Notes: generated from the sequence alone by a model not told the origin. Positions 51,568-61,143 are shown, numbered from the stretch's first letter. The stretch is 64,000 bases of DNA from Chryseobacterium sp. MYb264 (GCF_035974275.1 NZ_CP142422.1:1054001-1118000), one strand, 5' to 3'. Program-made: numbers and translations.

Positions 51568-53178
51568 TTACTTAATTTTTTTCGCAAGATAATCACTTTC
51601 GTTTCCTAATCTGTCGACTGCTTTAATGGCTACCCCATTCAGTTTTTTGCCATCTTTAGATTTTGGAACTTCTTTTGAAAGCGTATCTAAAGTTAAAATT
51701 TCGGTTTCCCAAACGCCGTTATATTGTGTGAAAAGCACCCATTGGAAAACATCTTTTATATTTTTGTTGCTCCAGCTTACCTGTACAAAATTTCCGTTAT
51801 CATTGGTAAAAACTGTCGGAGTCTGCAAAGGTGTTGCTTTCAGCCAAGAAGTTTTCGGAACCAACGCTTTTTCTTTGTACGGACCGTTTTTCAAGGTAGG
51901 AAGCATATTTGCATTTTTCGTTAAACCAGCAATACTCCAATGTACTTCACCTGCATCTTTTCCTAGCACCTGCCTTGAAATTTCAATCTGATTCTTAATT
52001 TCTGTTGGGCGGTCAGACGTTTTAATCTCAACCGTATTTAATCCTGGCCAAAGGTGACGGTTCATTGTGTTTTCAGATTTCCACCAGCTCAATAATCCTT
52101 CAAAAGGTTGTCCCTTAGACTCTATCGGCCAGTATAATTGAGGTGAGAAATAATCCACCCAACCTTTATTCAGCCATAATTTGGCATCTGCATACAATTC
52201 GTCATATTGAGAAGATCCCACAACACCAGCCGGATAACCCGGTTTCCAGATTCCAAAGGGACTGATCCCGAATCTCACATAGCTTTTCTCTGCATGAATT
52301 TCTTTATATATTCTTTCAACAAATTTATTTACGTTTTCTCTTCTCCAGTCTGCTCTTGTTAAAGTTCCGCCATTTCTTACATATTCATTCCAGGTGGCAT
52401 TATCCGGGAAATCTGCCCCTTTATTATACGTCGCATAAGGATAAAAATAATCATCAAAATGCACCGCATCAATATCATATCTCTTCACAATATCCTTCAC
52501 GACATTCGAAACGTGACCTTGTGTTTTAGGATTGGCAGGATCAAACCAATACATTCCGTTCTTTAGCCTTACCACGATATCCGATAGCTTATTCGCCATC
52601 GATAAACTGTTGGGGGAGCCACCGTTGGTATGATGGGCACGGTAAGGATTTAACCAGACGTGAAGTTCCAGTCCTCTCTTGTGAGCCTCTTCGATCCAAA
52701 ACTGCAGCGGATCGTAATTTGGATAGGGAGCTCTTCCCGTTTCGCCGGTCAAAAAGTAAGACCAAGGCTCAATATTACTGGTATATAAAGCATCTGCCGA
52801 TGGTCTCACCTGAAAAATAACCGCGTTGAAATTATTATCTCTCAACATATCCAACATAGAAATTGCCTCCGCTTTTTGCTGATCAACCGTCAAATTATTT
52901 CTTGACGGCCAATTGATATTGGCCACACTGGCGATCCATGCGCCGCGAAACTCTCTCCTGATCTCCGGAAGATGGGTTCTGAAAACTTCTTCTTCCTTTG
53001 GCGGAACATTAGGTTTTATGGTAGCAACGGGAGGTTTTGGCGCTGAATTGCGAACCGGTACCGTTTTATTTTTGTCCGGTGTTGATCCTTTTACCGCATT
53101 ATTTTGTACGGAGCATGAGTTTCCGACTACTGCAAAAGAACTGAGCAGGAACAATAATTTTATCGTATTGATTTTCAT
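51568..53178 (-). CDS. GHL10-type glycosyl hydrolase lipoprotein (DUF187)
   Basis: 536 aa from ATG 53178. Lipoprotein signal with Cys in VVGNSC (about residue 22), a Pro/Lys linker, then a TIM-barrel of the YngK/GHL10 family: FRGAWIASVANINWPS, FNAVIFQVRPSADALY, LHVWLNPYRAH, AVHFDDYFYPY, and KLWLNKGWVDYFSPQLYWPIE. A C-terminal Fn3-like part follows (about 430-536). Probably acts on cell-surface or environmental polysaccharide; substrate unknown. Confidence 0.88.
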   Translation of the reverse strand: MKINTIKLLFLLSSFAVVGNSCSVQNNAVKGSTPDKNKTVPVRNSAPKPPVATIKPNVPPKEEEVFRTHLPEIRREFRGAWIASVANINWPSRNNLTVDQQKAEAISMLDMLRDNNFNAVIFQVRPSADALYTSNIEPWSYFLTGETGRAPYPNYDPLQFWIEEAHKRGLELHVWLNPYRAHHTNGGSPNSLSMANKLSDIVVRLKNGMYWFDPANPKTQGHVSNVVKDIVKRYDIDAVHFDDYFYPYATYNKGADFPDNATWNEYVRNGGTLTRADWRRENVNKFVERIYKEIHAEKSYVRFGISPFGIWKPGYPAGVVGSSQYDELYADAKLWLNKGWVDYFSPQLYWPIESKGQPFEGLLSWWKSENTMNRHLWPGLNTVEIKTSDRPTEIKNQIEISRQVLGKDAGEVHWSIAGLTKNANMLPTLKNGPYKEKALVPKTSWLKATPLQTPTVFTNDNGNFVQVSWSNKNIKDVFQWVLFTQYNGVWETEILTLDTLSKEVPKSKDGKKLNGVAIKAVDRLGNESDYLAKKIK

Positions 53179-53500
53179 ATATAGCAAAAATGAAAGATAA
53201 TCATTTATTAAGAAAAAGCAAATTTATAAACTTAGAATCAAAAAACAATAAAACTGTTAGTAGCAGAATATAAGAAACAATTGCTTTCTTATCTTAGCAA
53301 AAATGACATAATTACACTCTGAAAACTGTTTGTATTTCTGTGGAGGAGCTCCAAAATCCTGAAAAATAATCCCCGGATTATGTGACAGCACTTATTTTAA
53401 AATGAATTCAAAAGATAGATTTTTACACATTATTAACCATCAGGTTTTGTTCTCGATATACCTCATCTAAAAATAGATAATCATGGGTCAGGTCTACCAT
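53179..53500. other. gene-free region upstream of the glycosidase gene
   Basis: About 320 bp. A TTGCTTTCTTATCTTAG string (53281-53297) resembles the peptide promoters but no gene follows it. A short AATCCCCGGATT palindrome is also present. No supported gene. Confidence 0.5.
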
Positions 53501-54290
53501 TTGGGGAGAAATCGTTTAGGTATATTTTTTACCAAAGATGCACCAATATTTCTATCTCCACAAAGGTCACCGATTTTGACAACTGCTGCTGATATTTTTC
53601 TTCATAATCTTTGTGTTCTCTCATAAGTACCAAGGCTTGGTAAGACTTAAGACGGTTAATTATCAGAAAACTTGACATTTCGTGTTCAATGTTTAAATCT
53701 TGAGGGAAAATCTTCATCATATGCAAAATCCTGGATAGCAAAAAATAAAAATTTCGACTCAAATCCTCCGATCTTTTACTGTGTTCCCACTTTTTAAACT
53801 GATCCATAATCAGGATCGGTTTAAAAACTTGGGGAGAAATTCTTTAGATATTTTTTTGCCACGAATGCACGAATATTTTTATTCCCCACAGATCCTTCTC
53901 TATTTGTTGGTTTTTCGCAAAGCCGCAAAGATATTTTTTAATACTTTATGTTTTTAAGACGCAAGGATTTTATCAAAGATAAAATTGAGGGCTGCATATT
54001 ATCGCCACGGATACTCGAATATTTTTATTTCCTACAGATCGCATAGATTTTCCACAGATGGTATCGTTGATTTTCTTTGTTTAACCTTTGCGGTCTTTTA
54101 TAGGTAGAAAGGTTTGGTGAGAATTAAAAATGGGGAGTTGTCAAAAAACTTGTAGAGCCCTGGTGTTCAATATGTAAAGTGTAAGGAAAAAATCTGCATC
54201 ATTTGCAAAATCTGCGAGAGTAACAAAAAACGTTCTGATGAGTTAACCTTTTTGCTTAGTCCCCAAGTTTTGCGCTTGATCACATAATCA
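53501..54290. repeat. degenerate repeat tract, two diverged copies
   Basis: TTGGGGAGAAAT...CTTTAG...ATTTTTT...CACGAATGCAC appears at 53501 and at 53829; GTGTTCAAT...AAAATC...CATCAT...GCAAAATC appears at about 53682 and 54161 in the same order. So 53501-53828 and 53829-54290 are two worn copies of one unit. Words such as CGCAAAGCCGCAAAG and CCACAGAT recur. A 92-codon minus-strand frame (53529-53807) lies entirely inside and is not considered a gene. Confidence 0.6.
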
Positions 54291-54317
54291 TGTAAAAAAT
54301 TTTATTATGCCAAACAT

Positions 54318-54345
54318 AAAAAAACCGCTCTAAAAGAACGGCTGT
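54318..54345 (-). terminator. terminator of Gly-repeat peptide A
   Basis: AACCGCTCT...AGAACGGC stem (one mismatch) with a T run on the minus strand. Confidence 0.65.
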
Positions 54346-54365
54346 TATTTACTATGTCTGCTGGA

Positions 54366-54650
54366 TTAGCAAGAAGCGTTACAATTCAAAAGCTTGATTT
54401 GGATGACTCCGTTTACGACACACTGTACATTACACAATGTTCCTTCCAATACGCCGCCAACACCCGTTACAACACCGCCTACAGTACCTACAACACCTCC
54501 TACAAGGTCGCCAACAACACCACCAACTCCTCCGATAGCGCCGCCCACGGCACCACCGATACCGCCTATAAGCCCTCCAAGACCGTCAAGCAGACCATCT
54601 CCAGTAATTGTTTTTAGCTCATTTCTGTCTAGTTTTTTGAAATTTTTCAT
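54366..54650 (-). CDS. Gly-Gly-repeat cysteine peptide A
   Basis: 94 aa. Leader MKNFKKLDRNELKTITGDGLLD; then about 45 residues of (G-G-hydrophobic-hydrophobic)n, such as GGLIGGIGGAVGGAIGG; then a C-terminal module with cysteines at 73, 77, 90 and 94 (C-x3-C-x12-C-x3-C). The repeat is glycine-zipper-like, compatible with membrane insertion, but that is inference. A tandem duplicate lies at 54854, with matching length, promoter and cysteine positions. A long plus-strand Pro/Thr frame over it is a shadow. Confidence 0.82.
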   Translation of the reverse strand: MKNFKKLDRNELKTITGDGLLDGLGGLIGGIGGAVGGAIGGVGGVVGDLVGGVVGTVGGVVTGVGGVLEGTLCNVQCVVNGVIQIKLLNCNASC

Positions 54651-54678
54651 GACTTTTTTTTTAATGATTAATACATCA

Positions 54679-54686
54679 CTAAGATA
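54679..54686 (-). promoter_or_regulatory. -7-like element TATCTTAG of peptide A
   Basis: TATCTTAG on the minus strand, 28 bp before the start codon. Confidence 0.5.
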
Positions 54687-54799
54687 TGAATAATTATATT
54701 ATTTTGAAATATTTTTCTTTAAAAATTGTATTAAATCTTTATAGATTTACAATTCATAAACATCCGATATTCAAAGTACAGGCACCGTTCCTTAGTTGA

Positions 54800-54827
54800 T
54801 AAAAAAACCGCTCTTTTCAGAGCGGTT
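54800..54827 (-). terminator. terminator of Gly-repeat peptide B
   Basis: AACCGCTCT-tttc-AGAGCGGTT, perfect 9-bp arms, with a T run on the minus strand. Confidence 0.85.
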
Positions 54828-54853
54828 ACACCTTTACTTTACTTGTTATTTAA

Positions 54854-55138
54854 TTAGCAAGCAGAGCCGCAAGAAAGAAGTTTAATTTGAACTACTCCTC
54901 CTACAACGCACTGTACCTGGCAAAGTGTACCTTCTACTACTGTACCTACCCCTCCAACGGCACCACCTACAGCACCTACTACACCGCCGACAGCACCGCC
55001 AACTACACCTACTACTCCACCTACGGCACCGCCGATAGCCCCTACAAGACCACCAACTAAACCACCGATTGGATCAAGTAATCCGTTTCCTGAAATAGTT
55101 TTCAACTCATTTCTGTCTAATTTTTTGAAGTTTTTCAT
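54854..55138 (-). CDS. Gly-Gly-repeat cysteine peptide B
   Basis: 94 aa, same length as peptide A. Leader MKNFKKLDRNELKTISGNGLLD, then GGLVGGLVGAIGGAVGG-type repeats and cysteines again at 73, 77, 90 and 94. The ends are close to peptide A (TLCxVQCVVxGVxQIKLL), while the repeat part has drifted, as expected if selection acts on the leader and Cys module more than on the repeat. No maturation or export gene is adjacent. The RND operon at 55442 is near but reads as a general efflux system. Confidence 0.82.
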   Translation of the reverse strand: MKNFKKLDRNELKTISGNGLLDPIGGLVGGLVGAIGGAVGGVVGVVGGAVGGVVGAVGGAVGGVGTVVEGTLCQVQCVVGGVVQIKLLSCGSAC

Positions 55139-55166
55139 GACTTTTTTTTATGTGATTAATACATCA

Positions 55167-55174
55167 CTAAGATA
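55167..55174 (-). promoter_or_regulatory. -7-like element TATCTTAG of peptide B
   Basis: TATCTTAG on the minus strand, 28 bp before the start codon, with TTTG 18 bp further upstream as -33. Confidence 0.55.
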
Positions 55175-55359
55175 GGAATAATTATTTTATTTCAAATTAA
55201 TTTTCAAAAAAATATTAAAATAAAAATATAATTTAATATTTCATTAATATAAACGGAATTTATTGAATAAATCATTCCCTAGCTTATTTATTTGATTTTG
55301 TTAGGATTAAAAATAATAATTCTAATTTAATTGAATTATTTATAATTTTAATTTTTATT
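55175..55359. other. gene-free AT-rich region
   Basis: Almost purely A/T between the peptide B promoter and the efflux-operon terminator; nothing recognised. Confidence 0.5.
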
Positions 55360-55397
55360 AAAAAATAAAGTTCGTTTTATTAATAAAACGAACTTTT
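55360..55397 (-). terminator. terminator of the RND efflux operon
   Basis: 15-bp perfect arms AAAGTTCGTTTTATT and AATAAAACGAACTTT (55367-55396), with a T run on the minus strand. Confidence 0.85.
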
Positions 55398-55441
55398 CAG
55401 ATTAAAAATGATGAAAAATATAATGAGTTTTCTTTAATTTT

Positions 55442-56857
55442 TTATTGAATTCCTCCGCCCAACGCCCGATAGAGTTCAACTTCCGCATTTAATTTTTCCA
55501 AAATGACGCTGTTTTGTTCCAAATCATTTTGAAGCTTATTGTTCTGTGCAGTGATGACTTCTAGATAAGTTGCCATCCCACTTTTATATAATTTTAAAGC
55601 ATCTGTTATTCCTTTTTCGAGAATTTGTGTCCGTTCATGTAACAAAGCTAATCTCTCTGTACTTCCTTTGGATTTGGCCATTGCATCAGAAACTTCCCCC
55701 ACAGCGGTCATCATCGTCTGCTTAAAAGTAATCACGGCCTTTTCCTGTTCAATAATCGCTGTCTGATACGCTGTTTTCAATTGTCTTTTCTGTAAAATCG
55801 GCATCGCCAAATTGGCCGCAAGCGTTTTGGTAAGAGAACCGGGAAGGTCGAACCATGTATTGACCTTAAATGAATTGACTCCAATTTGTGGTGACAGGCT
55901 GATACTCGGATACATCGCTGCTTTTGCGAGTCCAGTTTTCGCATTCAGACTAATAACATTCAATTCTGCAGCTTTCAGATCCGGTCTCCGGCTAAGTAAT
56001 TTTGCAGGAACTTCCGCTGTCAGAGAATTTTCGGAGATCCTACGGGTGATGCCTTCTGATCTTTCAACATACGCAGGATACTCTCCGCAAAGAATACTCA
56101 GCGCATTTTCCTGCACGGAAATATTTTGCTGCGCCAGAGGAACGAGAAGTTCTGCCGTTTTCTTTTGCGCTTCCGATTGCTGAATCGCTAATGAATTAAT
56201 CTGTCCTGCCGTATACTGAAGCTTCATCATCTGCAGTGTTTTGTCACTAAGCTCAATATTCTGCCTGGCAATTCTTAACTGTTCATCAAGGCTCATGAGA
56301 TTATAGTAAGCCTGTGCGACCTGAACAATAATCCTGCTTTGGATGGCGTTTACATTTTCTTTTTGAGCAAAATAGTCTGCAGCAGCAGATTCTTTCTGCT
56401 TTTTAGCTTTGCCCCAAATATCTACTTCCCAGGAAAGCCTCAGACCTGCACTGAAATCATCCAGATATTTATTCCCGGTAAACTGCTCATTCAAAGAACC
56501 GTTTAAACTGTTTTTGGAAGCCCAACTTCTGTTAGCGCCCGCGCTGAAATCTACGGTGGGCATCAACGTGTTCTTCGCCTGCTTATATGCCAGATCCAAT
56601 TGCTCAATATTTTTCAATGCCATGTGGATCTCATTATTTCTGGTTAAAGCTTTTTCAATTAAACCAATCAGTTTTGGATCTTTAAAAAATGTTTTCCAAG
56701 GTAAGATGATGCTGTCACCCGTTACTTTTACCTGTTGATTATAATTTTCAGGAATTTCAAGATCTGGTTGGGTATAGGTTTTTCCCACCGAGCATGACAT
56801 CATAAAAGAGACGGTAGCTCCTGCAAGGAAAATTGATTTAATATTAGATATTTTCAT
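55442..56857 (-). CDS. outer-membrane efflux factor (TolC/OprM family lipoprotein)
   Basis: 471 aa. Lipobox FMMSC (about residues 18-22) followed by SVGKTYTQPDLEIPENY, the NodT/OprM-like N-terminus; the two OEP repeats are visible (QLDLAYKQAKNTLMPTVDFSAGANRSW and LNAKTGLAKAAMYPSISL). Forms the outer-membrane duct of the tripartite pump with the two genes upstream. Last gene of the operon; 33 bp after the pump gene. Confidence 0.93.
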   Translation of the reverse strand: MKISNIKSIFLAGATVSFMMSCSVGKTYTQPDLEIPENYNQQVKVTGDSIILPWKTFFKDPKLIGLIEKALTRNNEIHMALKNIEQLDLAYKQAKNTLMPTVDFSAGANRSWASKNSLNGSLNEQFTGNKYLDDFSAGLRLSWEVDIWGKAKKQKESAAADYFAQKENVNAIQSRIIVQVAQAYYNLMSLDEQLRIARQNIELSDKTLQMMKLQYTAGQINSLAIQQSEAQKKTAELLVPLAQQNISVQENALSILCGEYPAYVERSEGITRRISENSLTAEVPAKLLSRRPDLKAAELNVISLNAKTGLAKAAMYPSISLSPQIGVNSFKVNTWFDLPGSLTKTLAANLAMPILQKRQLKTAYQTAIIEQEKAVITFKQTMMTAVGEVSDAMAKSKGSTERLALLHERTQILEKGITDALKLYKSGMATYLEVITAQNNKLQNDLEQNSVILEKLNAEVELYRALGGGIQ

Positions 56858-56890
56858 TTGAAAGTTGATTTTGTGATACAGAAGCTTTTT

Positions 56891-59800
56891 TTAAGAAATT
56901 TTTTCATCAAGAAACTGAAACAACATATATAATATAGGAATCACAAAAATTCCTAACACTACTCCGCTAAACATTCCCATCGCCGCACTTACGCTGATAG
57001 ACTTATTTCCTGAAGCCATCCCTCCTGCTGAAAGCATCAGCGGAACCATTCCCACAATGAAAGCCAATGAGGTCATGATAATGGGTCTCAATCTCGCTTT
57101 TGCACCTTCCAATGCAGATTCAACAATCGACAATCCTGATTTTCTTCTTTGAACAGCAAATTCTACAATCAGAATGGCATTTTTGGCTAAGAGCCCGATC
57201 AGCATGATCAAACCGACCTGCACATATATATTATTATCAAATCCAATCGCTTTTATACCTAAAAATGCACCGACAACTCCTGTTGGAATGGAAAGCATTA
57301 CCGCTAAAGGCAGAATATAACTTTCATATTGTCCCGCCAATAAAAGATAAACGAACAATAAACAAAGTCCGAAAATAGCAATCGTCTGTCCGCTAGATGA
57401 TTTTTCTTCTAAGCTTAAACCGGTCCATTCATAACTGTAGTCGGAAGGAAGTTTGTCTAAAGTATTTTCAAGCTTAGTAATCAACTCTCCGTTACTTACA
57501 CCCGGTTTTGGAGTCACATTGATATTTAAAGAGTTGTATAAATTGTACCGTTGCACCGATTCCGGGCCGTATACTTTATTTAAGGTAATCAAGGTATTGG
57601 CTGGCACCATTTCTCCTTTATTATTTTTCACGAAAATATCGTTGAAAGCAGTTTCATCCATTCTGAAAATTCCGTCAGCTTTAATATTCACACGGTAAAA
57701 TTTCCCGAATCTTGAAAAGTTCTGCGACTGATCTCCTGAAAAATAAGTCTGAATGGTTCCTAATAAGCTGGAAATACTTACGCCCAACTGTTTTGCCTTG
57801 TCTTCATTAACCTCTAATTCCAGTTGAGGATAATCGGCACGGAACATGGTGTACGCAAAACCAACCTCAGGGATCTTCATCAGCTGGCTGATTACCTCAT
57901 CGGCCTTGGCTTTCAGTACCTGCGGATCTCTTCCCATACGGTCCTGCAAAACAATTTCTGCATCATTGGTTACTCCGTAGCCTTCTACCGGTGGCATTCT
58001 GAAAGTCATCACACTTCCTTCTTTAATAACAGAAAGTTTTTCATTGATTATATTCATTATGGCATCAATATCATGAATTTCTCCTCTTTCTTTTTTAGGT
58101 TTTAATTTCACAAATCCCATCGCATACGCCGGTCCGGCACTATTGCTTAGCAGATTAAATCCTGTAATGGATGTATTGGTCTCCACAGCCGGAATAGATT
58201 TGAAAATCGTATTTACCCTTTCGGTTACTTCTGTTGTTTTTGTTAAACCTGTTCCGGGAGGCATGCTTAAGGTGTACATCATTAGTCCGTCATCTTCCAT
58301 CGGAACAAAACTTCGTGGTGTGCTCGTCATTAACCAAGCAGCTAAAGCAATAATTCCGACCACGAAACCTCCTGCAAGCCATTTGCGTTTAACTAAAAAT
58401 CTTAATCCCTTTACATAACGGTTCGTCATATTATTAAAACCGGCATTGAAAGCCATTGAAAATCTTTTGGTAAAACTTTTTGTCTCTTCATACTGATTTC
58501 CGGAATGGTTATTTTTAAGAAAAACGGCACATAAAGCAGGTGTTAACGTTAAAGCATTCACCGCCGAAATGATAATCGCAATCGCTAAAGTATATGCAAA
58601 CCGCTTATAGAACAGTCCCGCAGAACCCGACATAAATCCGATAGGAATAAATACTGCAGACATGACCAAAGTGATTGAAACCACGGCTCCCGTAATCTCA
58701 TGCATCGCTTTATGCGTAGCTTCTTTTCCCGAAAGATTCGTTCCTTCCATATTACTGTGAACAGCTTCTACTACAACAATTGCATCATCTACTACGATAC
58801 CGATGGCTAAAACCAATGCGAAAAGAGTCAACACATTAATGGTAAATCCTAAAATCAGAAGGAAAAAGAATGTTCCAACAATTGCGACAGGAACTGCCAC
58901 CGCTGGAATGATGGTAGATCTGAAATCCTGAAGGAAAAGCAAAACCACTATAAATACCAGAATAAAAGCCTCAATTAAAGTCGATTTTACCTGTCCAGTC
59001 GCTTCATCCAGCTTATCTTTGGTACTCATGACCTTAGTCACTTTTACATCGGGAGGAAATGATTTTTCCAGTTTTTCTAGGGTTTTATTAATTCCAACTT
59101 CAATATCATTGGCATTAGAACCCGTGGTCTGCATAATAGCGATGGTTACCGCATTTTTCCCATTCGAAAGGTTGTCGCCGCTGTAAGAAATAGCCCCAAA
59201 TTCCACTCTTGCCACGTCTTTTAACCTGATGAGCTGAGTGCCGTCATTTTTCACCACGATATTTTCATATTGATCGGGTTTGTTTTTCTTTCCTTTATAT
59301 CGGATGACGTATTCCAGAGCAGCATTGGACTCCTCACCCAATTTTCCGGGTGCCGATTCCAGACTATGATCGGCAATGGCATTCGAAATATCCGAAGGCT
59401 CCAAGCTATACGAAGACATTTTCTGAGGATTCAGCCAAATTCGCATGGAATAATCTTTAAGTCCGAAAACCTGCGCCTGCCCGACTCCTTTTACTCTTTT
59501 CACCTGCGGAATCAGGTTGATATTGGCATAATTCTGCAAAAATCTCTCGTCATATTTTTTATTGTCTTCCGTATAAATATTGAAGATCATCACCATACTG
59601 TTCTGCTGTTTGGAAGTCGTTAAACCCATTCGGATCACTTCCTGAGGCAAAATTGGCGTTGCCTGCTGTACTCTGTTCTGCACATTTACCGCCGCCTGAT
59701 CTGCATTGACTCCCTGTTTAAATATAATGGAGATCGAGAAAGAACCGTCATTACTGGCGTTAGACTTAATATATTCCATATCTTCCACCCCGTTGATCTG

Positions 59801-60001
59801 TTCTTCAAGCGGAGTTACTACCGAACGGATCACGGTCTCACTATTTCCTCCCGGATAAGAGCCCGAAACAGTAATGGTGGGCGGTGAAATATCAGGAAAA
59901 CGCGTTACCGCCAGCTGATTCAGCCCGATAATTCCCAGAATCACAATGATAAGGGAGATCACGGTTGCCAAAACAGGGCGATCTATTATTTTTTTTAACA
60001 T
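56891..60001 (-). CDS. RND multidrug efflux pump (HAE1/AcrB family)
   Basis: 1036 aa, the size of AcrB-like proton antiporters. 12 membrane helices with two large periplasmic loops; the proton-relay pair D-D in GIVVDDAIVVVEAVH, and GLLAKNAILIVEFA in the second half (helix 10 Lys). N-terminus MLKKIIDRPVLATVISLIIVILG is the family start. Substrates (drugs, bile, dyes) cannot be predicted. Middle gene of adaptor-pump-channel operon. Confidence 0.95.
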   Translation of the reverse strand: MLKKIIDRPVLATVISLIIVILGIIGLNQLAVTRFPDISPPTITVSGSYPGGNSETVIRSVVTPLEEQINGVEDMEYIKSNASNDGSFSISIIFKQGVNADQAAVNVQNRVQQATPILPQEVIRMGLTTSKQQNSMVMIFNIYTEDNKKYDERFLQNYANINLIPQVKRVKGVGQAQVFGLKDYSMRIWLNPQKMSSYSLEPSDISNAIADHSLESAPGKLGEESNAALEYVIRYKGKKNKPDQYENIVVKNDGTQLIRLKDVARVEFGAISYSGDNLSNGKNAVTIAIMQTTGSNANDIEVGINKTLEKLEKSFPPDVKVTKVMSTKDKLDEATGQVKSTLIEAFILVFIVVLLFLQDFRSTIIPAVAVPVAIVGTFFFLLILGFTINVLTLFALVLAIGIVVDDAIVVVEAVHSNMEGTNLSGKEATHKAMHEITGAVVSITLVMSAVFIPIGFMSGSAGLFYKRFAYTLAIAIIISAVNALTLTPALCAVFLKNNHSGNQYEETKSFTKRFSMAFNAGFNNMTNRYVKGLRFLVKRKWLAGGFVVGIIALAAWLMTSTPRSFVPMEDDGLMMYTLSMPPGTGLTKTTEVTERVNTIFKSIPAVETNTSITGFNLLSNSAGPAYAMGFVKLKPKKERGEIHDIDAIMNIINEKLSVIKEGSVMTFRMPPVEGYGVTNDAEIVLQDRMGRDPQVLKAKADEVISQLMKIPEVGFAYTMFRADYPQLELEVNEDKAKQLGVSISSLLGTIQTYFSGDQSQNFSRFGKFYRVNIKADGIFRMDETAFNDIFVKNNKGEMVPANTLITLNKVYGPESVQRYNLYNSLNINVTPKPGVSNGELITKLENTLDKLPSDYSYEWTGLSLEEKSSSGQTIAIFGLCLLFVYLLLAGQYESYILPLAVMLSIPTGVVGAFLGIKAIGFDNNIYVQVGLIMLIGLLAKNAILIVEFAVQRRKSGLSIVESALEGAKARLRPIIMTSLAFIVGMVPLMLSAGGMASGNKSISVSAAMGMFSGVVLGIFVIPILYMLFQFLDEKIS

Positions 60002-60030
60002 GTTAATTTTTTCTTGATTGAATGATTAAA

Positions 60031-61143
60031 TTATTTGGCAGAAATCACGTTCGGAACCACATCCGCACCATCGGTAAGCGCATCGATTCTATTAACGGCA
60101 ATTTTATCACCTGCTTTTATCCCCTCTGAAACAAAATAATCCTGAGGTGTTCCTTCCGAAACTTCAACGGGAATCATTTTTACTTTCGTTCCATTTAATT
60201 GATACACAAAAAATTTATCCTGAATATCTTTTACGGCCGTTTTTGGAATTTTAACAACATCATTTACATATTTATGAATCATCAACCTTGCTGTTCCGCC
60301 TGATCGTAACAACTTTTCAGGGTTTTGAAAAATAGCTTTCATTTGAATACTTCCTGTATTTCTGTCGAAATTTCCACTGGCATTTTCCAGTTTCCCTTGA
60401 TAGTTGTATTTTGAACCATCAGCAAGAATTAATTCTACGTTTCCTGTATTATTTTCAGAAGAAGATTTATTGTATTTAATATAATCCGCTTCATTCATCG
60501 AAAAATAGACATTCACTGTATTGATATTTGAAAGGGTCGTTAACGGCGCAGAATCTGAAGAAGAGATCAAATTTCCGATTCGGTTTGGGATTCTTCCGAT
60601 ATATCCGCTCACAGGCGCTTTGATGTAAGTGAAATTCGCATTTATTTTTGAAGAACCTAAAGCCGCCTTTGCCTGAGCAACCTGAGCTGAAGCCGCCTGA
60701 TAATTGGCCTGTGCTGTTTTAAGCTGCATTTCGGAAACTACATTGCCATCCACTAAAGGTTTTAATTTATCAACTTCAAGTTTAGCACTAGCCTGACTTG
60801 CCAGTGCAGATTTCACTGCGGCTTCGCTGTTATTTACCTGCTCATTATAAACTGAAGGATTTATTTTAAATAAAGTCTGTCCTTTGTTCACATATTGTCC
60901 TTCCTTTACATACACCGCCTCAAGATAACCTGTAACCTGAGCTTTAATATCTACATTATCCTGCCCTTCGATACTTCCGGGATACCCTGTAGAAACATCT
61001 GCATTTCCAGATTGCAGCTGAATAAAATCTGTCGGCATGGCAGTTGTCTGCTCCGCGGGTTCCTGGCTTTTCCCGGAGTTGCAGGAATACATGATTGCAG
61101 CCATCGAAAGAGAGAGTGCCCAATATACTTTTTTATACTTCAT
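60031..61143 (-). CDS. efflux periplasmic adaptor (MFP family lipoprotein)
   Basis: 370 aa. Lipobox AIMYSC near residue 20; lipoyl-like half motifs GSIEGQDNVDIKAQVTGYLEAVYVKEGQYVNKGQTLF and ANFTYIKAPVSGYIGRIPNRIGNLIS around an alpha-helical hairpin (about residues 95-170); beta-barrel and membrane-proximal domains follow. First gene of the operon. No TetR or AraC regulator is directly beside it. Confidence 0.93.
   Translation of the reverse strand: MKYKKVYWALSLSMAAIMYSCNSGKSQEPAEQTTAMPTDFIQLQSGNADVSTGYPGSIEGQDNVDIKAQVTGYLEAVYVKEGQYVNKGQTLFKINPSVYNEQVNNSEAAVKSALASQASAKLEVDKLKPLVDGNVVSEMQLKTAQANYQAASAQVAQAKAALGSSKINANFTYIKAPVSGYIGRIPNRIGNLISSSDSAPLTTLSNINTVNVYFSMNEADYIKYNKSSSENNTGNVELILADGSKYNYQGKLENASGNFDRNTGSIQMKAIFQNPEKLLRSGGTARLMIHKYVNDVVKIPKTAVKDIQDKFFVYQLNGTKVKMIPVEVSEGTPQDYFVSEGIKAGDKIAVNRIDALTDGADVVPNVISAK

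Noticed and set aside
53529..53807. 92-codon minus-strand frame
   Set aside because: It lies wholly in a degenerate repeat tract whose second copy does not keep the frame, and shows no family features.
54354..54693. Plus-strand Thr/Pro-rich reading frames over peptide A
   Set aside because: They are complements of the Gly codons of the minus-strand peptide. The minus frame has leader, promoter, terminator and a collinear duplicate; the plus frames have none.
55442..61143. RND operon as dedicated exporter of the Gly-repeat peptides
   Set aside because: Adjacent, but all three proteins look like ordinary multidrug efflux parts, a terminator separates them from the peptide genes, and RND pumps do not process GG leaders.
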